64,000 nt of DNA, taken from positions 41,095 to 105,094 of the forward strand of contig CAZTXP010000119.1 of the NCBI GenBank assembly GCA_964617355.1, read 5' to 3'. Positions 1 to 7,438 of the stretch are shown here, one piece after another (the first letter of the stretch is position 1; the number at the start of each line of letters is the position of its first letter). Origin of the DNA: CAZTDU01 sp964617355 (GTDB taxonomy: Bacteria > Pseudomonadota > Gammaproteobacteria > Burkholderiales > SG8-39). The notes beneath the pieces are model-generated. The model saw only the letters and a program-made list of their open reading frames with translations. It was not told the origin of the DNA and did no database searches. Position numbers and translations under genes: made by a program.

Positions 1-641
1 GGCGCCTCGGTGTAGTACATGTTGGTGACCACGAGCACCGTGGCCGGGTGCTCGAAGAAACGGTCGGCCATCTTGTCGAGCGATAGGCGCACGTCCTCGA
101 GGCTGATCTCCTTGCCGACGAAGTAGAACGGCATTGTGGCGAAGCGCCGGTGCATCTCGCGCATCACGCGCGTCAGCACGGTGCCGTCGCCCATGCCGGC
201 GTCGAACACGCGCACCGCGGGCGGCGAGGGATGCAGGTGCGCGAGTTCCATGCCGATGCGGTGCGCGATGACTTCCTTCTCGCTGCACGTATTGACGAAG
301 AGCAGGTACTTCTGGCGGTTGTCGAAGAAGCGGAACTGGCGCGACGGCGGCTGCAGTTCCGGCGACGGCGCGGAGGCCGGCGCGGCGCTGGGGCGGACCA
401 GCGCGCGCAATTCCGGCGGCGCGGCAGGGGTCGCCATGCCGTGGCGGTGCAGGTAGTCGCTGACGCGTTCCAGGGTCTCGGGCGTGATGCGCGCGCCGTC
501 GCGCAGCCGCGCGACGAACTTGCCGTCGTTCACCGCGCGGCGCCCGAAGGTGGACTCCGCCACGCCGTGCGAACGGCAGAAGTCGGCGATGCTGTCGAGC
601 AGCGATCCGCCCTGTGGTGCGCGCAGTGTTCCCGGCTCCAT
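1..641 (-). CDS. SAM-methyltransferase-like protein with N-terminal HTH-like segment (3' end cut by window)
   Basis: Reads on the minus strand from ATG at 641 and runs off the left edge with 213 codons visible. Residues 8-55 (SIADFCRSHGVAESTFGRR) resemble the small N-terminal helix-turn-helix segment found in front of various proteobacterial proteins. A proline/alanine linker follows near residues 80-100. The motif VFDAGMGDGTVLTRVMREM, near residue 160, is a motif-I-like glycine loop of class I SAM methyltransferases. An HTH plus methyltransferase-like layout is therefore likely, but the acceptor substrate cannot be told. The gene is co-directional with and downstream of the phn-type permease genes, separated by about 100 bases that hold a perfect dyad. 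Membership of that operon is uncertain. Confidence 0.7.
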   Translation of the reverse strand, partial: MEPGTLRAPQGGSLLDSIADFCRSHGVAESTFGRRAVNDGKFVARLRDGARITPETLERVSDYLHRHGMATPAAPPELRALVRPSAAPASAPSPELQPPSRQFRFFDNRQKYLLFVNTCSEKEVIAHRIGMELAHLHPSPPAVRVFDAGMGDGTVLTRVMREMHRRFATMPFYFVGKEISLEDVRLSLDKMADRFFEHPATVLVVTNMYYTEA

Positions 642-705
642 GAACCCTCCCACCCGCACCGTACCCAGCGGTGGGATGGGAGCGCAACCCCGTCTCGAAT
701 TCCCG

Positions 706-727
706 TTGGTGGGATGCTGCCCACCAA
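706..727. terminator. Perfect 8-bp inverted repeat between phnE and the methyltransferase-like gene
   Basis: TTGGTGGG, a 6-base loop, then CCCACCAA. It starts about 15 bases past the last permease stop (742, minus strand) and 65 bases before the next start. No T-tract follows on either strand, so it could be a Rho-assisted terminator, a processing or attenuation hairpin, or an operator. Confidence 0.35.
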
Positions 728-741
728 TAAGAATCAATGAC

Positions 742-1641
742 TTACTTCTGGTCGAAATCCTCGACCGGCTCGCGCCGGCGCTGGTCGCCGATCAGGGCCT
801 CGCGCAGCGTCTTGGACAGCCAGTCGATCAGGTACACCGCGACGATCACCATCAGGATGATCAGGCAGGCCTCGCGCAGCTCGTAGGCGCGCAGGCGATC
901 CGCGAGCAGGAAGCCGATGCCGCCCGCGCCGACGATGCCGAGGATCGAGGCCGAGCGCACGTTGTGCTCGAACATGTACAGGGTGTTGGAGAGCATCATG
1001 GGCAGCACCTGCGGCAGCACGCCGAAGCGGATCTGCTCGATGCCGTTGCCGCCCGCGGCCTTGATGCCGTCCACCTGCTTGCGGTCGAGGTTCTCGATCG
1101 CCTCGGAATACAGCTTGATGAAGGTGCCCGTCTCGACGATCGCGATCGCCATGATGCCGGCGAGCGGCCCCAGGCCGATCGCGCGCACGAAGATCAGCGC
1201 CCAGATGAGGTAGTCGAAGGAACGCAGCAGGTCCGCGAAGCGGCGCGTGCCGAACTGCACCGGCCGCGCCGGCATCATGTTCTTCGACGCGAAGAACGAC
1301 AGGGGGAACGCGAACACCGCGCCCATCAGCGTGCCGACCAGCGCCATGGCGATGGTCTCGCCCATCACCTTGAGGAACTCCGGAAGGTTGGCCCAGCCCG
1401 AGGGCGGGAAGAGCTGCGCGACCACGACGGAGGCGAACTTCGCCGCGCCGTGCAGGAACGCGGTCGACAGGAACCCGAAGTGCCAGAGGCAGTAGAGGGT
1501 CAGCGCGCCGCCCGCGCCCCAGAAGACCGTGCGTCGCGCGCGCTCGCCCTGCGCCGGCGCGAACAGCGCCGGGTGGCGGCCGCGGTCCTCGGCGATCGCG
1601 GCCGCGGTGAGGCCTTCGCTGGAGATGCGCGGCTTCGTCAT
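742..1641 (-). CDS. phnE: Phosphonate/phosphite ABC transporter permease (second PhnE-type subunit)
   Basis: A 299-residue inner-membrane permease of the BPD_transp_1 type with about six hydrophobic segments. The cytoplasmic loop EAA-like motif is visible as the stretch around GGNGIEQIRFGVLPQVLPMM (roughly residues 195-215), which contacts the PhnC ATPase. The start ATG at 1641 overlaps the TGA of the preceding permease (ATGA), so the two are translationally coupled. An upstream in-frame start would add 14 poorly conserved residues and is less likely. Both permeases share the stretches AFGIGPLAGI/AIGLGPLAGI and VRSA.I.G.VGAGGIG, so they are tandem paralogues that probably form a heterodimer, as in other phnCDE1E2 transporters. 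The substrate (phosphonate, phosphite or another P-ester) cannot be told from sequence. Confidence 0.88.
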   Translation of the reverse strand: MTKPRISSEGLTAAAIAEDRGRHPALFAPAQGERARRTVFWGAGGALTLYCLWHFGFLSTAFLHGAAKFASVVVAQLFPPSGWANLPEFLKVMGETIAMALVGTLMGAVFAFPLSFFASKNMMPARPVQFGTRRFADLLRSFDYLIWALIFVRAIGLGPLAGIMAIAIVETGTFIKLYSEAIENLDRKQVDGIKAAGGNGIEQIRFGVLPQVLPMMLSNTLYMFEHNVRSASILGIVGAGGIGFLLADRLRAYELREACLIILMVIVAVYLIDWLSKTLREALIGDQRRREPVEDFDQK

Positions 1642-2522
1642 TTCGCGAAGGTCGCCTTGCCGATGGCGCTGTGGCGGAACCACTCCGAGGCGACGTCGAT
1701 CAGCATGATGGTCGCGACGATGATCAGCAGGATCGCGCCGGCGTCGGCGAAGTAGAGCAGCTGCACCGAGGTGAAGAGGTCATGGCCGATGCCGCCCGCG
1801 CCGACGAAGCCGACGATGGTGGCGCTCCTCACGTTAAGTTCCAGCCGCCAGAAGGTGTAGGACATGTAGTTCGGCACCACCTGTGGCAATACGCCGAAGC
1901 GCAGCTCGTGGAACAGCGAGCCGCCGGAGGCGCGGATGCCGTCGATCGGCAGCGGGCTGATGTTCTCGTTCACCTCGGCAAAGAGCTTGCCCTGCGCGCC
2001 GATGGTGTGCACCGTGATCGCGAGGATGCCCGCGAGCGGCCCGATGCCGAAGGCGATGATGAACATCAGCGCCCAGACGATGTCCGGCACGGTGCGCGCC
2101 ACTTCCAGCAGGCGGCGCGTGGCCCAGTAGATCGCGTAGTGCCGCGCGAGGTTGCGAGCGGCGAAGAAGCTGGCGAAGCCGCCGAGGGTGGTGCCGAGCA
2201 CCGTGGCCGTCCAGGCCATCAGCAGAGTGTTCAGCAGGCTCTCCATCCACTTGCCGATGTCCCAGTACCACTCCTTCACGTCCGCGGCGAACGTGGCCGC
2301 GCCGATCGGCGGCACCAGCTTGGAGAGGAAATCGGTGGTGCGCGGCAGTCCCTCGACGAGCTTGGCGACGTCGAACTTCGCCACCACGCCCGCGAGCACG
2401 ACGCAGGCGACGAAGACGGCGCCGAAGAGGATCGTCGCCGCCCTGCGCTTCCTGCGGTGCGCGGCGTATTCGACGGCGAAGCGCGCAGCGGCGCCGGCCG
2501 GGGATCCCTGCAGTTCCGCCAC
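1638..2522 (-). CDS. phnE: Phosphonate/phosphite ABC transporter permease (first PhnE-type subunit)
   Basis: A 294-residue permease starting at GTG 2522, ten bases after the PhnD-like stop. The N-terminus is basic (AAHRRKRRAA), followed by a first membrane segment and about five more. The permease signature is SGGSLFHELRFGVLPQVVPN, with VRSATIVGFVGAGGIG near the C-terminus, characteristic of PhnE. It overlaps the next permease by four bases. Together with the binding protein and ATPase upstream it makes a complete importer in the order C-D-E-E, with both membrane subunits encoded separately. Confidence 0.88.
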   Translation of the reverse strand: MAELQGSPAGAAARFAVEYAAHRRKRRAATILFGAVFVACVVLAGVVAKFDVAKLVEGLPRTTDFLSKLVPPIGAATFAADVKEWYWDIGKWMESLLNTLLMAWTATVLGTTLGGFASFFAARNLARHYAIYWATRRLLEVARTVPDIVWALMFIIAFGIGPLAGILAITVHTIGAQGKLFAEVNENISPLPIDGIRASGGSLFHELRFGVLPQVVPNYMSYTFWRLELNVRSATIVGFVGAGGIGHDLFTSVQLLYFADAGAILLIIVATIMLIDVASEWFRHSAIGKATFAK

Positions 2523-2531
2523 CCGGCAGCT

Positions 2532-3443
2532 CTACTTCGCGCGCCGGCGGCGCGACTCGCGCTCGTCCGCCGCGGCCTGGCACATCAGGCCGTAGTCCTT
2601 GTGCTGCACTGGGACGATGCCGGTGGTCTTGCCCTGCGCCACGGCTTCGGCGAGGTGCATGTCCACGTCCTTCAGGCCGGTGAAGAGCTTCAGCATGTCG
2701 GCGCGCATGTCCGCCGGGATGTCCTTGCGGATCACCACCGGCGGCGAGGGCAGCGGGTCGGAGGTCCAGATGATGCGGATGTCCTCGCGCTTGAGCAGAC
2801 CCTGGTTCATCATCTGGCGGATATTGCCGAAGCCGTCGCCCTTCGAGGTCCACGTGAACGCGGCGTCGTAGGTGCCCTTCAGCACGCCGAGCACGCTCTG
2901 CACGTGGCCACCGGAGAGCGGGCTCTTGAAGTACTCGTCCACCGGCTTGCCCATCGCGCGGAACGCGGCGGTCGGGATCAGGTAGCCCGAACCCGACAGC
3001 GGGTCGGTGCGCGCGACGATCTTGCCCTTCAGGTCGTCGATGGTCTTGTACGGGCTGTCGGACTTCACGACGACGACGGCGTTGTAGCCCATCGAGCCGT
3101 CGACCGCGGCCGCGGCGACCAGCGGCTCGACGCCGCCCTTGGAGTCGGCGAAGGTCTGGCAGTAGCTGAAGCCCGAGAGCCAAGCAAGGTTGATCTGCCC
3201 GGCAATCAGCGCGTTCATCACGCCCGAGTAGTCGGTGGCCTGGTAGAGCTCCCACTTCGCGCCTGTGACCTTCTCGGCGTGCTTCAGGAACGCGTCCATG
3301 GTCTTGGTGGTCGAGGTCTGCGTCTCCACGGGGATGACGCCGTACTTCACCACCGGGTACTTCTTCTGCCACTGGGCGTGGGCAGCCGACAGCGGGAGCA
3401 GGGCGGCGGACAGGGCGGCGACGGCGAGCGTGCGGATCTTCAT
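2532..3443 (-). CDS. phnD: Phosphonate/phosphite ABC transporter substrate-binding protein (PhnD type)
   Basis: A 303-residue periplasmic protein with a cleavable Sec signal (MKIRTLAVAALSAALLPLSAAHA). The mature part carries the PhnD hallmarks: KYGVIPVETQTST near the N-terminus, LIAGQINLAWLSGFSY, and DLKGKIVARTDPLSGSGYL, which in the family lies in the ligand cleft and contacts the phosphonate group. The C-terminus is short and basic (ERESRRRRAK). It lies 13 bases after phnC and 9 before the first permease. PhnD-like proteins also bind phosphite, hypophosphite or methylphosphonate, and no C-P lyase or phosphite dehydrogenase gene is in view to decide between them. Confidence 0.88.
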   Translation of the reverse strand: MKIRTLAVAALSAALLPLSAAHAQWQKKYPVVKYGVIPVETQTSTTKTMDAFLKHAEKVTGAKWELYQATDYSGVMNALIAGQINLAWLSGFSYCQTFADSKGGVEPLVAAAAVDGSMGYNAVVVVKSDSPYKTIDDLKGKIVARTDPLSGSGYLIPTAAFRAMGKPVDEYFKSPLSGGHVQSVLGVLKGTYDAAFTWTSKGDGFGNIRQMMNQGLLKREDIRIIWTSDPLPSPPVVIRKDIPADMRADMLKLFTGLKDVDMHLAEAVAQGKTTGIVPVQHKDYGLMCQAAADERESRRRRAK

Positions 3444-3456
3444 GGGGGACTCCTCC

Positions 3457-4260
3457 TCAGTGCGCGGTCGAGGTCGCGGTGAGCGCGAGCTCGACCTCCT
3501 CTTCGTTGGCGGCGCCGCTGCCGTAGAGCTCGCGGGCGAGCGACTCCGAAAGCTCGGACGGCTTGCCGTCGAACACGACGGCGCCCTTCCTCATGCCGAT
3601 GATGCGGTCACAGTAGTCGCGCGCGGTCTGCAGCAGGTGCAGGTTCGAGATCACGGTGATGCCATCCTCGCGGTTGATGCGCCGCAGGGAATCCATCACG
3701 ATGGTCGCGTTTCGCAGGTCGAGCGACGCGATCGGCTCGTCGGCCAGCAGGATCTTCGGCTCCTGCACCAGCGCGCGGGCGATGGCGACGCGCTGCTGCT
3801 GGCCGCCGGAGAGTTCGTCCGCGCGATGCAGGCCGTGCGACACCATGTCGAGGCGCTCCAACGCGCGCACGGCGAGGGCGCGGTCGGCGTCCGAGAACAT
3901 CATCAGCAGCGTCGTCAGCGTCGGGTGGTAGCTGATGCGGCCCATCAGCACGTTGGTCATCACCGACAGTCGCGGCACGAGGTTGAATTGCTGGAACACC
4001 ATCGCGCAGCGGGCCCGCCACTCGCGCAACTCCCGACCGCGCAGGGCGCAGACGTCGACTTCGCGCCCGGACACGTCGTCGCAGACGATGCGGCCCGAGG
4101 TGGCGTCGGTGAGCCGGTTGAGCATGCGCAGCAGCGTCGACTTGCCGGCCCCGGAACGCCCGATGATGCCGACCATCTGCCCCGTCGGCACCTCGAACGA
4201 CACGTTGTCGACCGCGACCAGCGACCCGAACTGGCGGGTCAGCTTCTCGACCTTCAGCAT
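3457..4260 (-). CDS. phnC: Phosphonate/phosphite ABC transporter ATP-binding protein (PhnC type)
   Basis: A 267-residue cytoplasmic ATPase that powers the PhnD/PhnE importer. Visible motifs are Walker A GRSGAGKST (residues 34-42), Q-loop FQQFN, signature LSGGQQQR (about 149), Walker B ILLADEP (about 169), and the switch histidine in ISNLHLLQTA. The insertion YHPTLTTLLMMFSDAD after the Q-loop is typical of PhnC. A strong ribosome site, AGGAGG, lies just before ATG 4260. It is the first gene of the minus-strand phnCDEE operon. The 57-base gap to the divergent gene carries a near-consensus Pho box. Confidence 0.92.
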   Translation of the reverse strand: MLKVEKLTRQFGSLVAVDNVSFEVPTGQMVGIIGRSGAGKSTLLRMLNRLTDATSGRIVCDDVSGREVDVCALRGRELREWRARCAMVFQQFNLVPRLSVMTNVLMGRISYHPTLTTLLMMFSDADRALAVRALERLDMVSHGLHRADELSGGQQQRVAIARALVQEPKILLADEPIASLDLRNATIVMDSLRRINREDGITVISNLHLLQTARDYCDRIIGMRKGAVVFDGKPSELSESLARELYGSGAANEEEVELALTATSTAH

Positions 4261-4288
4261 CCTTCCTCCTGAACCGTAGTTGGCCGAC

Positions 4289-4306
4289 CTGTCATAAAAA
4301 TGTCAA
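4289..4306 (+). promoter_or_regulatory. Candidate Pho box (PhoB site) between phnC and the nucleotidylyltransferase
   Basis: The sequence CTGTCATAAAAATGTCAA matches the enterobacterial Pho box consensus CTGTCATAWAWCTGTCAY at 16 of 18 positions: two 7-mer direct repeats separated by four A/T bases. It is immediately followed by TTGACAG, which with the preceding TGTCAA forms the dyad TGTCAA-GA-TTGACA (4301-4314). The repeats point toward the plus-strand gene, but the box ends only 11 bases before that start codon. A plus-strand -10 at normal spacing would therefore overlap the ATG. The box may instead serve phnC, or both directions. Confidence 0.6.
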
Positions 4307-4317
4307 GATTGACAGTT

Positions 4318-5070
4318 ATGCGAGCCATCATCATCGGCGCCGGCCGCGGCCGCCGCCTCATGCCGACGACCGAGAACGCCCCCAAGTGCTTCGCCGAGAT
4401 CCAGGGCAAGCGCATCCTCGACTGGACCGTGGAGGCGCTGAAGGCGGGCGGCGCCACCGAGATCTGCTTCATCGGCGGGTACCGGATCGAGTCCGTACAA
4501 CGGGAATACCCGGAGTTCACCTTCCGGCACAACCCGGAATGGGAGAACAACAACATCCTCGTGTCGCTGATGTATGCCGAGGACCTGATGGACCAGCCGT
4601 TCCTCACCACGTACTCGGACATCCTCTTCACCGGCGACGTGGTGTCGGGCCTGGTGCAATCGAAGGCCGACCTCGCGCTCGGCATCGACACCGACTGGAA
4701 GACGCATTACGCGCCGCGCACCCAGCACCCGCCGCACGATGCCGAGAAGGTGATCACCGCCAACGGCCGCGTGCAGCGCGTCTACCGCACCATCCCGTAC
4801 GACGACGCGACGGGCGAGTTCATCGGCGTGGCGAAGTTCTCCGCCGAAGGGGCGAAGCTGCTGCGCGAGCACTACCATCGCCGGCGCCGGGAATTCTGGG
4901 ACAAACCCTATCGCGAGGCCGCGCAGTTCCAGAAAGCCTATTTGATCCACCTGTTCCAGGACATGATCGAGCAGGGCGTGGCATTCGGCCACGCGGACAC
5001 GCACGGCAACTACCGCGAGATCGACACCCAGGAAGACATGGACCTCGCGCAGAATGGCTGGCTGAAATGA
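4318..5070 (+). CDS. NTP-transferase, LicC/PntC-like (phosphocholine/phosphonate cytidylyltransferase family)
   Basis: A 250-residue sugar-nucleotidyltransferase-fold protein. The start at 4318 places the catalytic loop at the N-terminus, as in the family: MRAIIIGAGRGRRLMPTT, then ENAPKCFAEI with the conserved Pro-Lys. The stretch FRHNPEWENNNILVSLM, followed by TYSDILF, resembles LicC and PntC enzymes, which couple CTP to phosphocholine or 2-aminoethylphosphonate. In that family the Asp of the SD(I/L) segment binds metal. It overlaps the next gene by ATGA. Divergence from phnCDEE across a Pho box suggests the substrate may be phosphorus-containing, but this is inference; a sugar or polyol phosphate substrate is also possible. 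Confidence 0.7.
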   Translation: MRAIIIGAGRGRRLMPTTENAPKCFAEIQGKRILDWTVEALKAGGATEICFIGGYRIESVQREYPEFTFRHNPEWENNNILVSLMYAEDLMDQPFLTTYSDILFTGDVVSGLVQSKADLALGIDTDWKTHYAPRTQHPPHDAEKVITANGRVQRVYRTIPYDDATGEFIGVAKFSAEGAKLLREHYHRRRREFWDKPYREAAQFQKAYLIHLFQDMIEQGVAFGHADTHGNYREIDTQEDMDLAQNGWLK

Positions 5071-6125
5071 AGCGGCTCCCGCTCTTCCCGTCGTCGGTGG
5101 TGGGCTCGCTGCCGCGCCCGCAGCACGTACGCGAACTGATCGAGCGCCCGAGCTGGAACGAGGTCGAGTCGCGCGCCATGGACGCGGCGGTGCGCTACGC
5201 GGTGGCGATGCAGGAGATGGCGGGCCTCGATGTCGTCACCGACGGCGAGTGGCGCCGGCGCTCGTACATCGGCGTGATCGCCGAACTCGCGCACGGCTTC
5301 GCACTCGAGATCAACGTCGCCGACGGGCGGCCGTGGACCGTGGTCACCGAGAAGCTCTCGCCGAAGGAGCCCGGCTTCATCGCCGCCGAGGCGAAGTTCC
5401 TCAAGAGCGTGGCGACCGTCGGCACCAAGATCACGCTGCCGGCGCCGGGCCTGCTCGGCGAGCGCCTCTGGCACCCGGTGCGTTCGCGCAAGGCCTATCC
5501 GAAGCGCGAGGACTTCGTGCGCGACTGCGTCGAGCCGCTGCGCCGCGAGATCGCGCTGATCCGCGACCTCGGCGTCGACATCGTGCAGATCGACGATCCG
5601 CACCTGTGCCTGTTCGTCGATCCGGATGTGAGGAAGGCCTACGACGACCCCGATGCGGCGGCGCACTTCGCCGCCGACATGGTGAACGCGGTGGTGGACG
5701 GCTTCACCGGCATCAAGTTCGCGGTGCACCTCTGCCGCCGGGCTGGCGCGCGCGTGCGCGGCGAGAAACACCACGCCGGCACCTACGGCCCGATCCTCGA
5801 GCAGCTGAACAAGCTGAAGGTCCAGCACCTGACGATGGAGTTCACCGCCGCGGGCGCCGACGACCTCGAGAGCCTCGCGCGCCTGCGCGAGGACTTCGAG
5901 CTCGGCCTCGGCGTGGTCGACGTCACGCCCGGCGAGAAGCAGGACCCGAAGACCATCGTCGCGCGCGTCGAGCGGGCACTGACGCGAGTGGACGCGAAGC
6001 GCATCACCCTGAACCCGGATTGCGGCTTCGCGCCGGGCTCGGCGGCGAAGGTGGACCTCGACGAGGTCTACGGCAAGCTCTGCGCGCAGTCGGAGGCGGC
6101 GAAACTCCTGCGCGAGCGTCGCTAG
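5067..6125 (+). CDS. Core-MetE-like methyltransferase (cobalamin-independent methionine synthase C-terminal domain family)
   Basis: A 352-residue single-domain protein of the UROD/MetE-like fold, about half the length of true MetE and lacking its N-terminal domain. It begins LFPSSVVGSLPRP, then DVVTDGEWRRRSYI, VDIVQIDDPHLC (substrate Asp), AVHLCRR (zinc His/Cys) and LNPDCGFAPGS (last zinc Cys). Core MetE proteins move a methyl group to a thiol acceptor such as homocysteine or coenzyme M; the donor here is unknown. It is coupled to the nucleotidylyltransferase by an ATGA overlap, so the two likely act together. It ends 7 bases before the convergent kinase gene. Confidence 0.72.
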   Translation: MKRLPLFPSSVVGSLPRPQHVRELIERPSWNEVESRAMDAAVRYAVAMQEMAGLDVVTDGEWRRRSYIGVIAELAHGFALEINVADGRPWTVVTEKLSPKEPGFIAAEAKFLKSVATVGTKITLPAPGLLGERLWHPVRSRKAYPKREDFVRDCVEPLRREIALIRDLGVDIVQIDDPHLCLFVDPDVRKAYDDPDAAAHFAADMVNAVVDGFTGIKFAVHLCRRAGARVRGEKHHAGTYGPILEQLNKLKVQHLTMEFTAAGADDLESLARLREDFELGLGVVDVTPGEKQDPKTIVARVERALTRVDAKRITLNPDCGFAPGSAAKVDLDEVYGKLCAQSEAAKLLRERR

Positions 6126-6132
6126 TCGCGCC

Positions 6133-7425
6133 TCAGGCGTGCACGATGCGCTCGTCCGCGAGCGCGAGGCGGTCGACCAGCGTGTGCATCAGCGCCAGCG
6201 ACAGGTGCAGCTGGCAGTCCTTGCCCAGCTTCTGGATCGAGCCCGGCTCGAACTCGGCGATCAGCACGTCGCTCACCGCTTCCACGGTGGCCTGGCGCAC
6301 CATGTCGCCGCCCTTCACGTAGGCCATCTCGCCGAAGTACTCGCCGGTGCGAAGCAGGTTCAGCAGGCGCCCCTGCTTGGTCACCTTCAGCTCGCCGCGG
6401 GCGAGGAACATCAGGCTGCCGCCGGTATCGCCCTCGCGCACGATCACTTCCTGCGAGGGCACGCGGCGCCACTGGCTGGCGTGCACGATCTCCCAGACGT
6501 CGGCGTCGCTCAGCCCGCCAAGGTGCGGGAAGGCGCGCAGCGAGCTGAACTTCTCGCGGTCGGTGATCGCCTGCTTGAAGCGGCTCAGCCGGCCGATGCC
6601 GGCGAGGTCGAGCGCGAGCTCGGCCCAGTCCGGATAGCGGTTGGCGGCCGACTTCTGCAGCATGCGCATCAGGATGCGGTCGAGCTCGGGGTCGAGCTCC
6701 GCGCGATGCGTGCTCGGCGGCGCGGGCTCGGCGTTCACCACCGCGTCGAACACCGCGTTCAGGCCCTTGCGCGCGAACGGGCGCACGCCGGTCAGCAGCT
6801 CGTAGAGCACCACGCCGAGCGAGAACTGGTCGCTCTGGTGGTTCAGCTCGCGGCTGCGCACCTGTTCCGGCGACATGTACAGCGGCGTGCCGATGTCGGC
6901 GATCTGCGTGTTCTCGGCGCGGCGCAGCAGCGCGGCGCCGAAGTCGGCGACCTTGACCATGGTGCCGCCGGCGAGCATCAGGTTCGCGGGCTTCACGTCG
7001 CGGTGGATCACGCCTTCGCGGAACGCGTAGTCGAGCGCGCCGCAGCACTTGAACGCGATCTCGATCACGTCCTCGATCGGCAGCAGGCGGCCCGGCTCGG
7101 TGTAGGGCGTGAGCGTGCCGCCGGGCACGTACTCGATGGCGATGTAGCCCGAGGCGTCCTCCAGCGACGCCTCGATGATGCCGGCGATGTGCGGGTGCTG
7201 CAGCTTGCCGGCGAGCGAGGCCTCGTTCATGAACTGGCGGCGGTTGCTCTGGCCGAAGTCCGGATTGGTCATCAGCGTCGTGTCGAGCACCTTCAGCGCG
7301 ACCTCGGCGCCGGAGAAGGTGTCGAGCGCGCGGTAGACCGTGCCGCAGGCGCCCTTGCCGAGCAGCTCGAGCAGCTCGAACTTGCCGACGCGCTGGCGCG
7401 GCACCTCGACGGTCCGGGATTTCAT
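6133..7425 (-). CDS. Ser/Thr protein kinase with C-terminal cyclic-nucleotide-binding domain
   Basis: A 430-residue cytoplasmic protein with no membrane segment. The Hanks-type kinase domain spans about residues 16-275: glycine loop GKGACG (23-28), catalytic Lys45, alpha-C Glu68, HRDVKPAN (141-148), DFG (161-163), and SPEQ closing the activation segment. All catalytic residues are present. Residues about 300-425 form a cNMP/CAP-ED domain with EVIVREGDTGGSLMFLARGE and GEYFGEMAYVKGGD, the phosphate-binding-cassette region. ATG 7425 is preferred because it precedes the conserved kinase start; an upstream in-frame start would run into the neighbour. It lies 13 bases downstream of the MetE-like gene, so both are probably co-transcribed. 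Its target is unknown. Confidence 0.88.
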   Translation of the reverse strand: MKSRTVEVPRQRVGKFELLELLGKGACGTVYRALDTFSGAEVALKVLDTTLMTNPDFGQSNRRQFMNEASLAGKLQHPHIAGIIEASLEDASGYIAIEYVPGGTLTPYTEPGRLLPIEDVIEIAFKCCGALDYAFREGVIHRDVKPANLMLAGGTMVKVADFGAALLRRAENTQIADIGTPLYMSPEQVRSRELNHQSDQFSLGVVLYELLTGVRPFARKGLNAVFDAVVNAEPAPPSTHRAELDPELDRILMRMLQKSAANRYPDWAELALDLAGIGRLSRFKQAITDREKFSSLRAFPHLGGLSDADVWEIVHASQWRRVPSQEVIVREGDTGGSLMFLARGELKVTKQGRLLNLLRTGEYFGEMAYVKGGDMVRQATVEAVSDVLIAEFEPGSIQKLGKDCQLHLSLALMHTLVDRLALADERIVHA

Positions 7426-7438
7426 CGTCGCGCGCCCG

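Noticed and set aside
484..1755. 423-codon plus-strand frame rich in Arg, His, Asp
   Set aside because: Shadow of phnE on the other strand; high GC removes stop codons. It has no recognisable motif.
1834..3372. 512-codon minus-strand frame
   Set aside because: Alternative-frame shadow of the phnD and phnE genes, which have clear family motifs in their own frames.
3457..4260. C-P lyase or phosphite oxidation genes expected next to phnCDE
   Set aside because: All frames around the transporter were considered; no phnG-M, phnX/W, ptxD or htx-like motif was found in the window.
4308..4318. TTGACA as the -35 of the nucleotidylyltransferase gene
   Set aside because: It lies only a few bases before the start codon, too close for a -35. 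It is better explained as part of the TGTCAA/TTGACA dyad or as a minus-strand element, but no convincing minus-strand -10 was found.
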